This document shows, one piece after another, positions 46,485 through 56,583 of a stretch of DNA of 64,000 nucleotides. A program made the position numbers and the translations under genes. The notes below the pieces were generated by a model. It was given only the letters and a program-made list of their open reading frames with translations. It ran no database searches and was not told the DNA's origin. Origin of the DNA: Coptis chinensis (Eukaryota > Streptophyta > Magnoliopsida > Ranunculales > Ranunculaceae); NCBI GenBank assembly GCA_015680905.1, contig CM027377.1, positions 35,364,501 to 35,428,500 of the forward strand, given 5' to 3'. Positions within the stretch are counted from its first letter, which is position 1. Each line of letters starts with the position of its first letter.

Positions 46485-47083
46485 TGTAACCTAAATATGA
46501 AAGTAGTAAAATTAAAAGTAGTAACGGAATACTCTGTTTCGAACATTCGAAGTCAATTACAAATTTTCAACTATAGAAATTAGGGTACAATTAAGGAAAA
46601 CAAATATGGTCAAATTAACCGATATAGTTCAGTAAAGTTCATACCTTTAAGGAAAACCAAATCACGTTGTTCCAAAATTTAAATCCGATTTAAACGATGT
46701 AAATTTGGGTTGAAAAGTTGACTTCAATGTTAAGCTTTCGAGAGAGAACTTACGAAAAGACAGATAGAGAGAGAACAACAAAAACTTTCCTACTTCTTGT
46801 TTCCCCAAAAACTTAAGGAAAGGAACTAAATATTTGGGATTGCTTTGAGGTGGTCCCCATGAAGCAGTGTAAAACCGAGTCCCAATTTGTTAACCACCAA
46901 TTATCTTTGCTAAATTCCATCAAAGACTCTCACCAAAAAGAGCATTCTCATTATTTTCTAATTAATAATTAAACGCTTATTCAATTTAAAAAGTTTAAAA
47001 TTAGTCCATCTTCTTCTCCCACAATTAAGCGAAAAGCTCTATTAGACAATCAAGTCTGAATAGTTGTTTGAACAACGAAGTTA
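46485..47083. other. Non-coding, 5' region of the DUF1985-Ulp1 gene
   Basis: AT-rich. It contains an 'agagagagaac' purine stretch (46740-46775) and no coding signal. Likely leader, intron or promoter of the gene reading leftward. Confidence 0.4.
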
Positions 47084-47216
47084 CAACAAAAATGGATACA
47101 TGAAGGTTTAATTACTGAATCAATTCCCAATGGTCTATTTCGGGTTCGTTTAGATAATGAGGATCTGCTTCTACGTTAAGTTTTAGGTAGGATCCGGCGT
47201 AGTTTTATACATCCTA
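47084..47216 (+). pseudogene. infA: Plastid-derived infA fragment (translation initiation factor IF-1)
   Basis: The frame starts near 'caacaaaaatggatacatg' and reads [29 protein letters not shown], a stop (where a Gly-Tyr pair is expected), then after a few changed bases RIRRSFI. This is the N-terminal two thirds of chloroplast IF-1, at the nucleotide level clearly plastid-like ('ggatccggcgtagttttata'). After about 47216 similarity fades. infA is lost or broken in many rosid plastids and has moved to the nucleus, but this piece has no transit peptide and has stops, so it is a plastid-to-nucleus DNA transfer, not a working gene. Confidence 0.85.
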
Positions 47217-48311
47217 TTTATATAGTCTTTACGATTACTAATTATGAATCTAGGTAGAAATAAAATGGATCCGAGGAAATAATAAAAAGTTATTATCAAA
47301 AACTTTGTACTTAGATCCTTTATATAACTTTAGAATTTGATACTTATTTGATTACTATAACTATTAAATTAAATACTTATGCACCTCAAAAACTGAATTA
47401 CAACCGCCATTAAGAGACATTGTGGACTAAACCAGATTTAACACGGACTAAACATTCTTCTCATCATCCTCTTTCATAAATTCTACAAGGGTATCCAAAG
47501 TGCCAACACTTCGTTTCCAAATCAAAATGAAACATCTTGACATCAAAGTTCTTATGCTCTTATCCTATTTATTGAAAGCTACCTGATTCGGGGGTTGGTG
47601 TTTGAGCGGGTATACTTGCCAATATAGCCTTATTAGGACTTCCTCGACAAAGGATCAAGATCAACAAGATAGAATTCTTAAATATAAGGATAAAAAATTA
47701 CAACAAGTATATAAGATAAATGTGAGTTAGTTGAACATAGAATAGACCTTATACTACATTGTCACACGTAACCTACATTGTCGCAAAAAAAAAATAAATT
47801 TTGATTTGCAAATACAATTGGTTTTGAGTTTTTCCCAAATTGTACAGAGATAGTATCACATCCTAGTTCTTCAAGTGTAGCATTCCTTCACCTGTAGTAC
47901 AAATCATCCATGAGAATAGCCTGTCAACTGAGTCAACGGCTATGAAACGGTAGCTGCGATAAAATAGTTTCATAACCAGCCTACACTACATTGCCTCATA
48001 CGTACAATACAGTGTCTCACTTTAAATTTACTCACCCCTCAAAAAATGTAACACGAAGTAATGTTTACTCTTAAATACAAGGATCCGTAACTATAATTGC
48101 ATTTGGGAAGTACATTATACGCATACTTAAAAGTGCTCCACTTTTAAACAAATATTTTTGTTGTCAGCATCATCACGGTTGTCACCATCATCAACCTTTT
48201 CAGCTTCTCCGTCCTATTAATAGATGAAGAAAATATGGATACAATTAGTACAAATAAGTGCGTGAGTCAAAATATGTCATTCCTAGTCGTCTTATTCCTC
48301 CTGACTTTGTC
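47217..48311. other. Non-coding stretch
   Basis: No gene is supported. The text just after 47216 ('gattactaattatgaatcta') could be decayed plastid DNA; I could not match it. The rest is AT-rich. Confidence 0.4.
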
Positions 48312-48807
48312 TTAGCTAACATCCTTGCCATCAAAATCTCCGTTAGCAAAACATCGCCACAAAGAATCGCTACCGGGTTTGGTTGTCCTGAAATACCTTA
48401 ACCGGAAGGCAGTAGGCACCGTTGAATCCATCCGGAAATACCAGTCAGGAGGTCGATCTGTGGACAGTCCAGTAAGAAGGGCCACGTCCGACTCCTTGAA
48501 AGTTAAGTATACCTCTTTTAATTTGTAAGTCAGTGGTAAAATCCTCTTTTGCAACACTTCCACAATCGAGATTGCAAAGTGGGCAAGCATAGTATACCTT
48601 TTATCGTCGGATCTATCAGATAATATCTATCTAGAAGAAAACCAAAAGGTGATTTCCTGAAATCAACCCTTTCATCTATATCAAATGTCGAAAACAACTT
48701 ATCCTCGAAAGCATTTTCGACAAAGATCGACCGGTAACCTTGATACCACCTCGAGGTCGACCGCCTTCAACTTTTTTAGGCTTATATTTATACACATCTT
48801 TCTTCAT
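48312..48807 (-). pseudogene. Second DUF1985 remnant
   Basis: ATG 48807 gives MKKDVYKYKPKKVEGG, then in shifting frames FRKSPFGFLLDRYYL (about 48660-48620), ISIVEVLQKRILPLTYKLKE and SDVALLTGLSTDRPPDWYFR (48590-48430), AFRLRYFRTTKPGSDSLW and a stop at 48312. It parallels 46448-45905 block by block, including the final 'FRLRYF' phrase. It is a diverged duplicate of that gene's first part. No Ulp1 follows on its left; the left neighbour is the infA fragment. Confidence 0.8.
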
Positions 48808-50600
48808 CCTAGAAAAAAATAACATAAAACATAATGACATTTTTCTTCCTAATTAGCCAACAGTTTCACCAATCTGAAATAGTAAACATTGTTTCCCCAA
48901 TCAAAATACCTTCTCCACCTCTACCAATAACTACAATAAGATATCTCATGATCAAATGTAATTACCAAATTCGACAATGAAAATAACTAAAGCAAAGACT
49001 GCCTTATGTGATGTATCACGCGTGGGCAGATATTTATCTATATCTATGGAACAACCTTGTACCAAAACTTAACCTAAAACGTAAAGAAATAATTGAAAAC
49101 TTGACATGAAAGAAAGTTACCTACCTCCTCCGGGATGTATTAGTTATAATGATCTATCCTCTCAAATTGAAAGTTTTTTCAAATTGAGAAGACAGATCAT
49201 TATAACCTAACACCCACCGATAGCCAACTCTATCATAACCTTCCTTTCAAATATTTTTCCCTTATTATATTTGTCACGATGCTAAACCTTTTACCCAAAC
49301 TTAACCTAAAACGTAAGGAAATAACACTACACATTTGTTCAAGAAAAAAAAATGGGAAAATGGTGAAAATATAAGGGTTCCAAAATATAATTGCACAAAA
49401 ATACTAATACAATCACGCCAAAATTAAAATAAAAACTTGAAGTGTACCTTCCAATCTGCAGATGCAAATCGGGTATACAATTTCGTTTTCAATTTAGGGT
49501 TTGAGTCCGGTGTTTCATTAGGGGGTTTCAATTTAGGGTTCTGGAAAATTGAAGAGAGAAAGCCTCAAATAAGGGTTTTCGGGTTGGAGAGAGAAAAGGT
49601 CCTTTTGGACATTTGGAGAGAGAATATGCGAATCGTTTGGGACTTAATCCAAGTCGTTTGGGACGGTGTGGCCAAGTCGTTTGGGACTTAGTCCAAACGA
49701 CCTATCCGGGTCGTTTAAGTTTGGGGTTTCGAATTCAATTTTTTGGAGACCAATGGCATACTTGTAATAATTGTTTTTTTTTAGATTTTTTGGGACCAAT
49801 GGCACCCTTGTAATAATAGTTTTTTTTGTGGGAGTCTGCCCAACACAAATTGGGGTCCGGCAGTAATAGGAAAGGAGAAATTGAGATAACCAAAAAGAGA
49901 GAGAGAAATAAAAAACAGAATCGATCCGTAACAAAGACAAGTTCACTTTCTTCTTCCTTTGGGATTTCCTAAGTTGAAACAGATTTGATACACAAGGATA
50001 GAGAAAAAGCTTGAGTTAAGGCTAGGTCCACAAGGCCAGGGGAAGATGAAAGAGACGAGTTAATGTGTTATGCTTCTAAAACTTACAACAAGAACAATAC
50101 TTGGTTGATTAACAATGATGGGGCTATTTTCTGTCTCCATGTAGCACTAGTCCTGTAAATACTCAGCAACAGATTATGAATTCATCTTACGTTCATCAGT
50201 ATCCATCTGTGTTGCAATATGTTTTCTATCCCTTCATCATTTATGTTAAATAAGATTTTGGTGAATCAATGTGAGAGATCAAACTCTGAATATAACATAC
50301 AAACACCAACGAAGATCAACGATTTAAATTGAAAGAGAGAGATTAGTAAAAGGAGATAGAATGAACTCACCGTGATATTTACCTTTACTTTTCTCGCCTA
50401 TTTCTCGCTTTTTAGTATCTATTCTCGCCACGCCATTTTTCTAAACCAAACCAATAGTCAGGATTTTGTGCTATTGTTTGATCACAAACCTCGCCATTAT
50501 GATGATAGTCAAACATTCAAACACTAGCAATATTAAGCCACTAATAGTCAAGTCGATCCTTTGCACGCTTTTTGGTATTGGAAGAAATCCGATCCATTCT
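48808..50600. other. Non-coding stretch
   Basis: About 1.8 kb without a supported gene. It includes the hairpin at 49144-49205, a direct repeat around it, and at 49620-49710 two copies of 'aatcgtttgggacttaNtcca' separated by about 50 bp. Confidence 0.4.
49144..49205. repeat. Inverted repeat / hairpin
   Basis: A 27-bp arm starting TTATAATGATCT and ending CTCAAATTGA pairs with its inverse across a 9-base loop (AAGTTTTTT), with two mismatches. The phrase 'cttaacctaaaacgtaaNga' flanks it on both sides (49068 and 49298), as a direct repeat about 228 bp apart. This could be a small MITE-like insertion. Confidence 0.75.
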
Positions 50601-50803
50601 CATAGTCCAACAAGAGTATGAACATTCTATGTTCTTAGTCCACTAGGAGTATGAACACTGAATGTTCATAGTCCAACAAGAGTATGAACATTCAATGTTC
50701 ATAGTCCACTAAGAGTATGAACACTTAATGTTCATAGTCCAACAATAGTACGAACATTCAGTGTTCATACTCCTAGTGGACTATGAACACTGAGTATGAA
50801 CAA
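50601..50803. repeat. GAACA palindrome cluster
   Basis: Six to seven palindromes of type ATGAACATTCAATGTTCAT with alternating spacers 'agtccaacaagagt' and 'agtccactaggagt'. At the right end the spacer appears inverted ('actcctagtggact'), so the cluster itself closes as a larger inverted repeat. Confidence 0.92.
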
Positions 50804-50885
50804 CAAAGGAAAGGAATGAGAGAGAAGAAATGGGACCCATGATTGTCCTTAACTCATTACTAGTTTCGGCTCTTGAGTTCTCGAC

Positions 50886-51800
50886 TCAAGCTCAAAGCCA
50901 TATTCCTTCTGAACAAAGTACATGGCTGCCCACCTAAGCAAAAAACTGGCCATTAGATTAATTGATACGACACGCTATTTAGAGTACGAAAGTGAGTAAA
51001 CCGATCCATTCCCTATATCTATATTTCTTCGGCCGCTTGAGAGTCAATTGACTGTGAATTTGTTCTTTACTTAAATAGTTCAATTTGTTATTTCGGTATA
51101 TTAGAGGACATTTGATATATTTGACAATATAGCTAAAGACAATATAGTGTTCTTAATTGTATTTTATTGTTTTTCACATATATATCTGATGTTCGAGGGC
51201 ATCCAAAATCCATTGCCTAATTCCACAATTGTCAAGGAAACACAAGCGTGTGCGACGAAGCAAAGGGGGCATCAGATTTTCAGCTAGAAGGACCCTCCGG
51301 TGCGGAAACTACAAAGAGATGTAGTTGACGTTGGCAAACAAATTAAAAGAAGGGGAATAAGCGGAAGCTTGGTGTTAAAGAGTCAAATTCCACTCCTAAA
51401 GTTGCCAGGATTACAAGATCGATGAAGCGTCCGGAAGGTCGACATTTGTGGAGTTTTACGCCAAAGCAATGTTACATTGGCGTAGTGTTTCTCTTCATAA
51501 ACGATTTTTGTTTCTCTTCATCAAGTATTTTGGCAATGTAAATAATCGGGACAAAGTTACAATCTGAGTTTGAAGTAGCCGATGCAAATCCGTAAGATTG
51601 TAAGCTTCTTCAAGACTTGGAAACTAAAGAAAGATGTTTAATCAATGCAGAGTCAAATAGATTCCATGGAAGCTTAAGGATAGAATCAAATAGATTCCAT
51701 GGCTTACTATGTCCCAATCGAAATTCAATTATGTTACTATTGAGACATCCGCACACGCTAAGCCATGAAAATCCATGAAAACCTATAATCACTCAATCAT
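50886..51800 (+). pseudogene. Dispersed ~1 kb block, copy 2, with unknown coding remnant
   Basis: Starts 'ctcaagctcaaagccatatt' and ends 'aaaatccatgaaaacctata'. It carries the same unrecognised coding words as copies 1 and 3 (ELQRDVVDVGKQ, VARITRSMKRPEG, ANP/EDCKLLQDLETKERCLI region), here broken by indels and a 36-bp internal duplication 'agatagaatcaaatagattc' near 51670. Confidence 0.65.
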
Positions 51801-52409
51801 CATGTATGTTGAATTGTTCGATTCCCGAAGTTTGAAATGGAGAAGGTTGAACGACTTGGAGTTGTCATTTAATGATGAACACATCAAGAACCAGCCCGCA
51901 GTGGCTGCAAAAGGATCTCTTTATGATGCAGGCATATTGGTATTTAACATTGCCCTCGAATCTTGGACGAGGATTGGGCTACCGCAGACTAAATCCCCAC
52001 CACCAATCATTACAAAAACCGTTTTTTTCATTTAATGGTACTATTGCTATTATGTTCAGGTTCTGGGGTGAGGAGAACATTGCTACTGTGAAATTAGAAC
52101 TTAGGCTTTTACATGAATACGACAACAGGTTGTGGAGTGAACCGAGGACGTATTCATTGGACAAATTGTATTCCTCTCACCGTCACCCGTGTTTCGTCGA
52201 CCTACTCACCCGTGTTTCATCGACCTACTCACCCGTGTTTCGTCGACCTACTCACAGAAAATATTGCAGTTTTTGAATGCAACGACAGGATCCTTTGGTA
52301 CGATTTCAGTCTAGAGAAGTTGGTATTTGTCAAAAAAATCCCAACCTTCGGCAATCACTCCATTCTCCCATTCATGTCAGACTTCACTGCAACTCGGTTT
52401 AACCCGTAG
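51790..52409 (+). pseudogene. F-box-associated (kelch-like) domain, copy 2
   Basis: Reads VELFDSRSLKWRRLNDLELS, AVAAKGSLYDAGILVFNIAL, SWTRIGLPQTKSPPP, then in another frame LLHEYDNRLWSEPRTYSLDK, then ENIAVFECNDRILWYDFSLE, KLVFVKKIPTFGNHSILPF. These are C-terminal blades of the domain that follows the F-box in many plant substrate receptors of SCF ubiquitin ligases. The F-box itself is absent. A 23-bp unit is tripled at 52184-52252, shifting the frame; frames also change near 52030. Confidence 0.82.
52184..52252. repeat. 23-bp tandem triplication inside the F-box-associated copy
   Basis: Three units of 'cacccgtgtttcgtcgacct' plus 'act', the middle one with one change. The sister copy at 63720 has a single unit. 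Adding two units (46 bp) is not a multiple of three and breaks the frame. Confidence 0.93.
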
Positions 52410-53039
52410 TTGATGTCACCATTCATGTTATATTTAACGGAGCTTATATTTTTATTTAAAATTAAGTAATATCTTGTAATGTACTACATATATTTAGGGT
52501 GATCGACATCAATCTTTCTAGTTTATGCAAGTGTTGATGTTCATGTTACCTTCGAATTTATTCTTTGTAGGTTTATGCTGGTTTCGTGGTTAAGAATGTT
52601 TATTACCTACTTCAACTACCTATTTCTGACGAGAAAAACTTACAAAAACTTATCACCATAGTTAACACACAAATTTAGGTTCGACAAAAGTTCCTAAGAA
52701 GGACAGTACTACCCACAATGTAGTAATTCAACAAGAGTATGAACATTCAAGTTGTTAAGTAGTTCCATTGTATGAACACTCATGTTCATAGTCCAACAAG
52801 AGTATGAACATTCAGTGTTCACACTTGTAAGACATGAGTTTATAATAGTTTCAAATAAGAAAATAAAGATTAAGAGAACACATGATAAACATCAATAATA
52901 GTTCACTTTCATAACAACTGATATACAGATATACAAATTTTTATTTGTCTTTTATAACAACTGATATACAGATATATTGATGCATTCACGCACATTCATA
53001 CATGTCAAAATATAATGTTTTATCCTTCCTACATTAATT
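52410..53039. other. Non-coding stretch with a GAACA cluster
   Basis: The first ~110 bp repeats at 63890-64000, being the end of the duplicated block. 52729-52824 holds GAACA palindromes with the spacer 'agtccaacaagagt'. The rest is AT-rich. Confidence 0.55.
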
Positions 53040-53199
53040 ATTCATTAAACAACCCCTTTCGAAAATTTTGCATAAACAAATGATGTTCTATAGTCCAAAT
53101 TTTGGGGTCGTGCACAAGAATGTGCATGCAAGTTGAGGGCATCTTCGTGCTTCTTTTGCTTTTTGTTACTTTTAGAGAAAATCCCATCGACCATTTAAA

Positions 53200-54360
53200 A
53201 AAAAAAGAATTTCCATCATTTTGCAAACATGGAGTCCACAATCATCGCTGCAATTTTAGAAAATACAAATCTCGGTCAATTATAATTTTCTTAATGTAGA
53301 AGTTTATAAGAATTTCAAAGAATAATTATGCATTTACCTATTGGTTTGTTTGCTGACATTTTGGAGACTCTATTTCTTACTAGACTACTGAGCATATTAA
53401 TTGTCAATTTCTCCTTTTTGATCCGAAGATTTATTTTCTCAACCAGTTTTTTCTTCTTCAAAAAAACAAGAAGTTATTCCTTTATTTATGTTAGAAGATA
53501 CAAAAAAGTTTCTTCTCATTTTAGTGTGGAAATTACCATGTCTTTTTGCAATTTTGAATGACTTTTCCTCGTGTTTTAAGGAGTTGAAATGTAACCATTT
53601 CTCTTGTTGTCCCATTACGAACTCCACAACCAGTAGTGTCCAATGGTTTTCTGAATGTATTGGAATCGCCAAGAATTTGGCACTCAAGTCGATTGTGTCC
53701 ACTATTTTTGCAATGCCTCCTTCCAAAGATATCTTTGTGACATTGAGTGCGTGAAATAATAAGAATGTGAGACCAACCACAAAATAGATATGAAACAATA
53801 ATTTGAAATAAATAATTCACCTTTGAGTTGGCAGACAGTAGACATGTTTCTTTTTTGGTTGGGAACCTTTTGCGAAGTTAGAGAGACCACCAGTCGATGA
53901 CCTGTTGAATTGAGCATTTTTGAGATTCAAAACAATGTATAAATGAAGTAAGTTCTACAAATAAATGAAGGTCAGATATCAAAATTAAAAAATAGCAAAG
54001 TATAAACATTATTCGGTTGATGTAAGGTCAAGTATGAACATTCGTTGTTCATAGTTCAATGGTATGAACATTCATTGTTCATAGTCGACTAGGTGTATGA
54101 AGTATGAACACTGAATGTTCATAGCCCAACAAGAGTATGAACATTCATTGTTCATAGTCAAGAAAGGGGTATCAAAATTTACCTGATAATCAATTTCCCT
54201 ATCAAACAAAAGGTCTTCTACTAGAGAACCAGCTATTTGGAAATTGTCACCATCTCCCCATGCGATTATGCTTCAAAAACCCCAAGAAATTAGCATCAAT
54301 AAAAAATGCTATTTGATGTCATTTTAAACTAGTAAAACACTTACAGTCTTCCTAGATTTA
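53200..54360 (-). pseudogene. Ulp1 (C48) protease domain of the second Ulp1-type gene
   Basis: In reading direction: SIIAWGDGDNFQIAGSLVED and LLFDREIDYQ (54270-54185); an intron holding GAACA palindromes (54031-54160); STGGLSNFAKGSQPKKKHVY (about 53900-53840); an intron; ISLEGGIAKIVDTID and IPIHSENHWTLLVVEFVMG (His, about 53650), KWLHFNSLKH (53600, where Asp is usual: N here); an intron; then acceptor TTGCAG and DDCGLHVCKMMEI (catalytic Cys, about 53245). The Asp-to-Asn change and downstream stops make activity unlikely. Exon order fits a Ulp1 gene continuing from 58.45 kb. Confidence 0.78.
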
Positions 54361-54723
54361 CCTGGTGTCCGCCATTTTGAAGAAAGTGTCAATAATTTGT
54401 CTATTGCTTTCTTCTAATCCATGATAGTAGGGACTTGTCTTAGGGTCTAGCAGTGGCCCAATGTCAATATCTCTGACTTGCTTCCCCTTATCAAGAATTT
54501 CTTTGCCAGTGTCAAGGTTCATTACTTTTTTGAGTGGTTTCGTCTTCCCTTCTTTGGTGAAATTGGGGTCCATCTGCATAGTTTTCCTATCTCTGTTGTT
54601 CTTCACTTTCCTGATTATGGAAGTCATTTTAATTTCTTTCTCAGCTTCTTTCTCCCCATCATTTCTCTGTTCTTTTTCTTTCTCCTTGGGTATAGGTGAC
54701 AGAGGAATACGGATGGAAATTGA

Positions 54724-54850
54724 TGGACCTCTAAAGTCTGGAGACTCATTTGGCACCATTTCTGCACACTCATTTGGCACCATTTCTGCACACTCATTTG
54801 GCACCATTTCTGCATCCTTATCGAACACCATTTCTGCATCCTCATTCGGT
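54724..54850. repeat. 24-bp tandem repeat
   Basis: 'actcatttggcaccatttct' plus 'gcac', three exact copies and degenerate ones on the right. In frame in the minus-strand gene, giving eight-residue repeats (NECAEMVP). Confidence 0.9.
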
Positions 54851-54904
54851 ACATGATGGTGGACTGCTTTTTCAGTTTGAGGTTGCACTTCTTCCTTATC
54901 CCCC

Positions 54905-55395
54905 TCTTGCCGGTCCTTCTTTTTCAACTCTTCCTTGAACTTTTCATTTTCTTCTTTGCACAACAGAAGTTCTTGTTCGAGTGTGTTCACCTTCTTTTTC
55001 AACTCTTCCTTCAACTTTCCATTTTCTTCTTTGCACAAAAAAAGTTCTTGTTCAAGTGTATTGACCTTCTCCCTCAACTCTTCCTTGAACTTTTCATTTT
55101 CTTCTTTCCACAACTGAATGTCTTGTTCGAGTGTGTTGACCTTCTTTTTCAACTCTTCCTTCAACTTTTTTCATTTTCTTCTTTGCACAAAAGAAGTTCT
55201 TGTTCAAGTGTGTTGACCTTCTCCCTCAACTCTTTCCTTCAATTGTTCAATTTCTTCTTTGCACAACAGTGAAGTTCTTGTTCAAGTGTGTTGACCTTCT
55301 CCCTCAACTCTTCCTTCAATTGTTCAATTTCTTCTTTGCACAAATGTAGGTCTTGTTCGAGTCGCATGACCTTCTCCCTCAAAATTTGGTTCTCC
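54905..55395. repeat. 75-bp tandem repeat (coiled-coil coding)
   Basis: Units begin 'aactcttccttgaacttttc' and end 'gtgtgttgaccttctNNNtc'. About six copies, 75 bp each (25 codons), diverging up to a few bases per copy. Confidence 0.9.
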
Positions 55396-55439
55396 AATCT
55401 TATTGACATGGCCTCATCATCTTCTTCACCATAGGCTGG

Positions 55440-56583
55440 ACAATCATTTCTTTCTTGATCGTAGGGTACAACGCCACTGATATGTTATGCAGCAATGCTA
55501 TTTCATCATCCGTTATACCTTCGACATCAACAATTACGATAAAGTTCAAAGATCAACAATTAGTGTTTGAAATTTGGACCATGAACAATCAATGTTCATA
55601 CTCTTATTGGACTATATGAACATTCAGTGTTCATTCCTATTTGGGGTATGAACAATGATTGTTCATAACCAGTTTAGTGGTATGAACAATATTTGTTCAT
55701 AACTATTTTTGGATATTAATAATACTAATACTATAGTATATTTATACACTAATACTATAGTGTGTATTTATACACTTCATATAGGTTGAAATCTACCTGA
55801 TCAGAGGGTACAACGTCACTGGATATGTTCTGCAGGAATGCTATTTTCTCATTTGTTATAGCTTCGGCATCAACAATTACCTGATAAAGTTCAGCATCAA
55901 CAATTAGTGTTCGAAATTTGCACCATGAACAATCAATGTTCATACTCTTATTGGACTATGAACATTCAATGTTCATGCCTATTTGGGGGTATGAACAATA
56001 TTTGTTCATAACTACTATTGGATATTAATAATACTAATACTATAGTATATTTATACACTAATACTATAGTGTGTATTTATACACTTCATATAGGTTGAAA
56101 TCTACCTCGAGGGGTGCAACGCCATCGGATATGTTCTGCAGCAATGTTCTTTCCTCATCTGTTATAGCTTCGGCATCAACAATTACCTGATAAAGTTCAG
56201 CATCAACAATTAGTGTTTGAAATTTGGACCATGAACAATCAATGTTCATACTCTTATTGGACTATTAACATTCAGTGTTCATCCGTGAGCGTAGCGAACT
56301 CTTGAGGTCAGTTTCAAAAGCCCCCTAAAATCCACTTTGTTGGTGTCTGTCTGTACCGTACCCCCCTCTCTAATAGTCTCTCTCTCTTCTCCGCCCTTCA
56401 TCTCCTCCCTCCTTCATCTTCCTCCTCTCATCTGCTGATCTTCTCTTCATCTCCCTCCTTCATCTTCCTCCTCTTATCTCCTCCCTTGCTACGCTCCCCC
56501 CAACCATCGATATATGCGGTTATTCTAGTTATACACTAATACTATAGTGTGTATTTATACACTTCATATAGGTTGAAATCTAC
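55440..56583. repeat. Repeated exon-intron block, period about 309 bp, about 3.3 copies
   Basis: Each copy holds (minus strand) an exon fragment IVDAEAITDEERTLLQNI plus VDFNLYE, an intronic part with GAACA palindromes, and 'actaatactatagtgtgtat'. Copy starts can be aligned at 'ggatatgttctgcag' (55822 and 56131) and a diverged 'gatatgttatgcag' (55480). The fourth copy is interrupted by the CT-rich stretch 56290-56505. GAACA clusters: 55580-55703, 55924-56011 and 56230-56283. Confidence 0.85.
56290..56515. other. CT-rich insertion-like stretch
   Basis: Between 'gaacattcagtgttcat' and 'tatacactaatactatag' the other copies have about 90 bp of palindrome-bearing text. Here about 225 bp of unrelated sequence occurs, with 'tcatctcctccctccttcat' and 'cttcctcctctcatctNct' repeated twice. 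Origin unknown. Confidence 0.6.

Larger units (their letters stand above)
54349..55430 (-). pseudogene. Coiled-coil and repeat region of the second Ulp1-type gene
   Basis: About six 25-residue repeats of LKKKVNTLEQELLLCKEENE plus KFKEE (55430-54905) form a charged coiled coil. A linker follows with three to four copies of NECAEMVP (54850-54725), then KGKQVRDIDIGPLLDPKTSP and HGLEESNRQIIDTFFKMADT, ending at a donor-like site (cag|gtaaat, about 54358). The last 268 codons are open. Two upstream repeats carry single-base indels (55161 and 55232) that break the frame. Coiled-coil linkers between DUF1985-like and Ulp1 parts are common in this gene class. Confidence 0.75.

Noticed and set aside
50050..50150. 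Possible copia-type protease ('NTWLINNDGA'-like reading)
   Set aside because: Only a few residues fit, the active-site D-S-G is absent, and nothing of a copia polyprotein flanks it.
50601..50803. CRISPR-like array: short palindromic repeats with regular spacers
   Set aside because: The spacers are not unique but alternate between two or three words, the repeat itself varies, and the setting is plant nuclear DNA with no cas-like genes. It is better described as a palindromic minisatellite.
53533..53820. Possible zinc knuckle reading (RRHCKNSGHNRLEC) on the minus strand
   Set aside because: It lacks the first C-x2-C pair, and the overlapping frame encodes the Ulp1 histidine block, which fits its neighbours.
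54461..55272. Long plus-strand frames rich in F, L and S
   Set aside because: They are antisense to the coiled-coil repeats of the minus-strand gene; their apparent length comes from the repeat.
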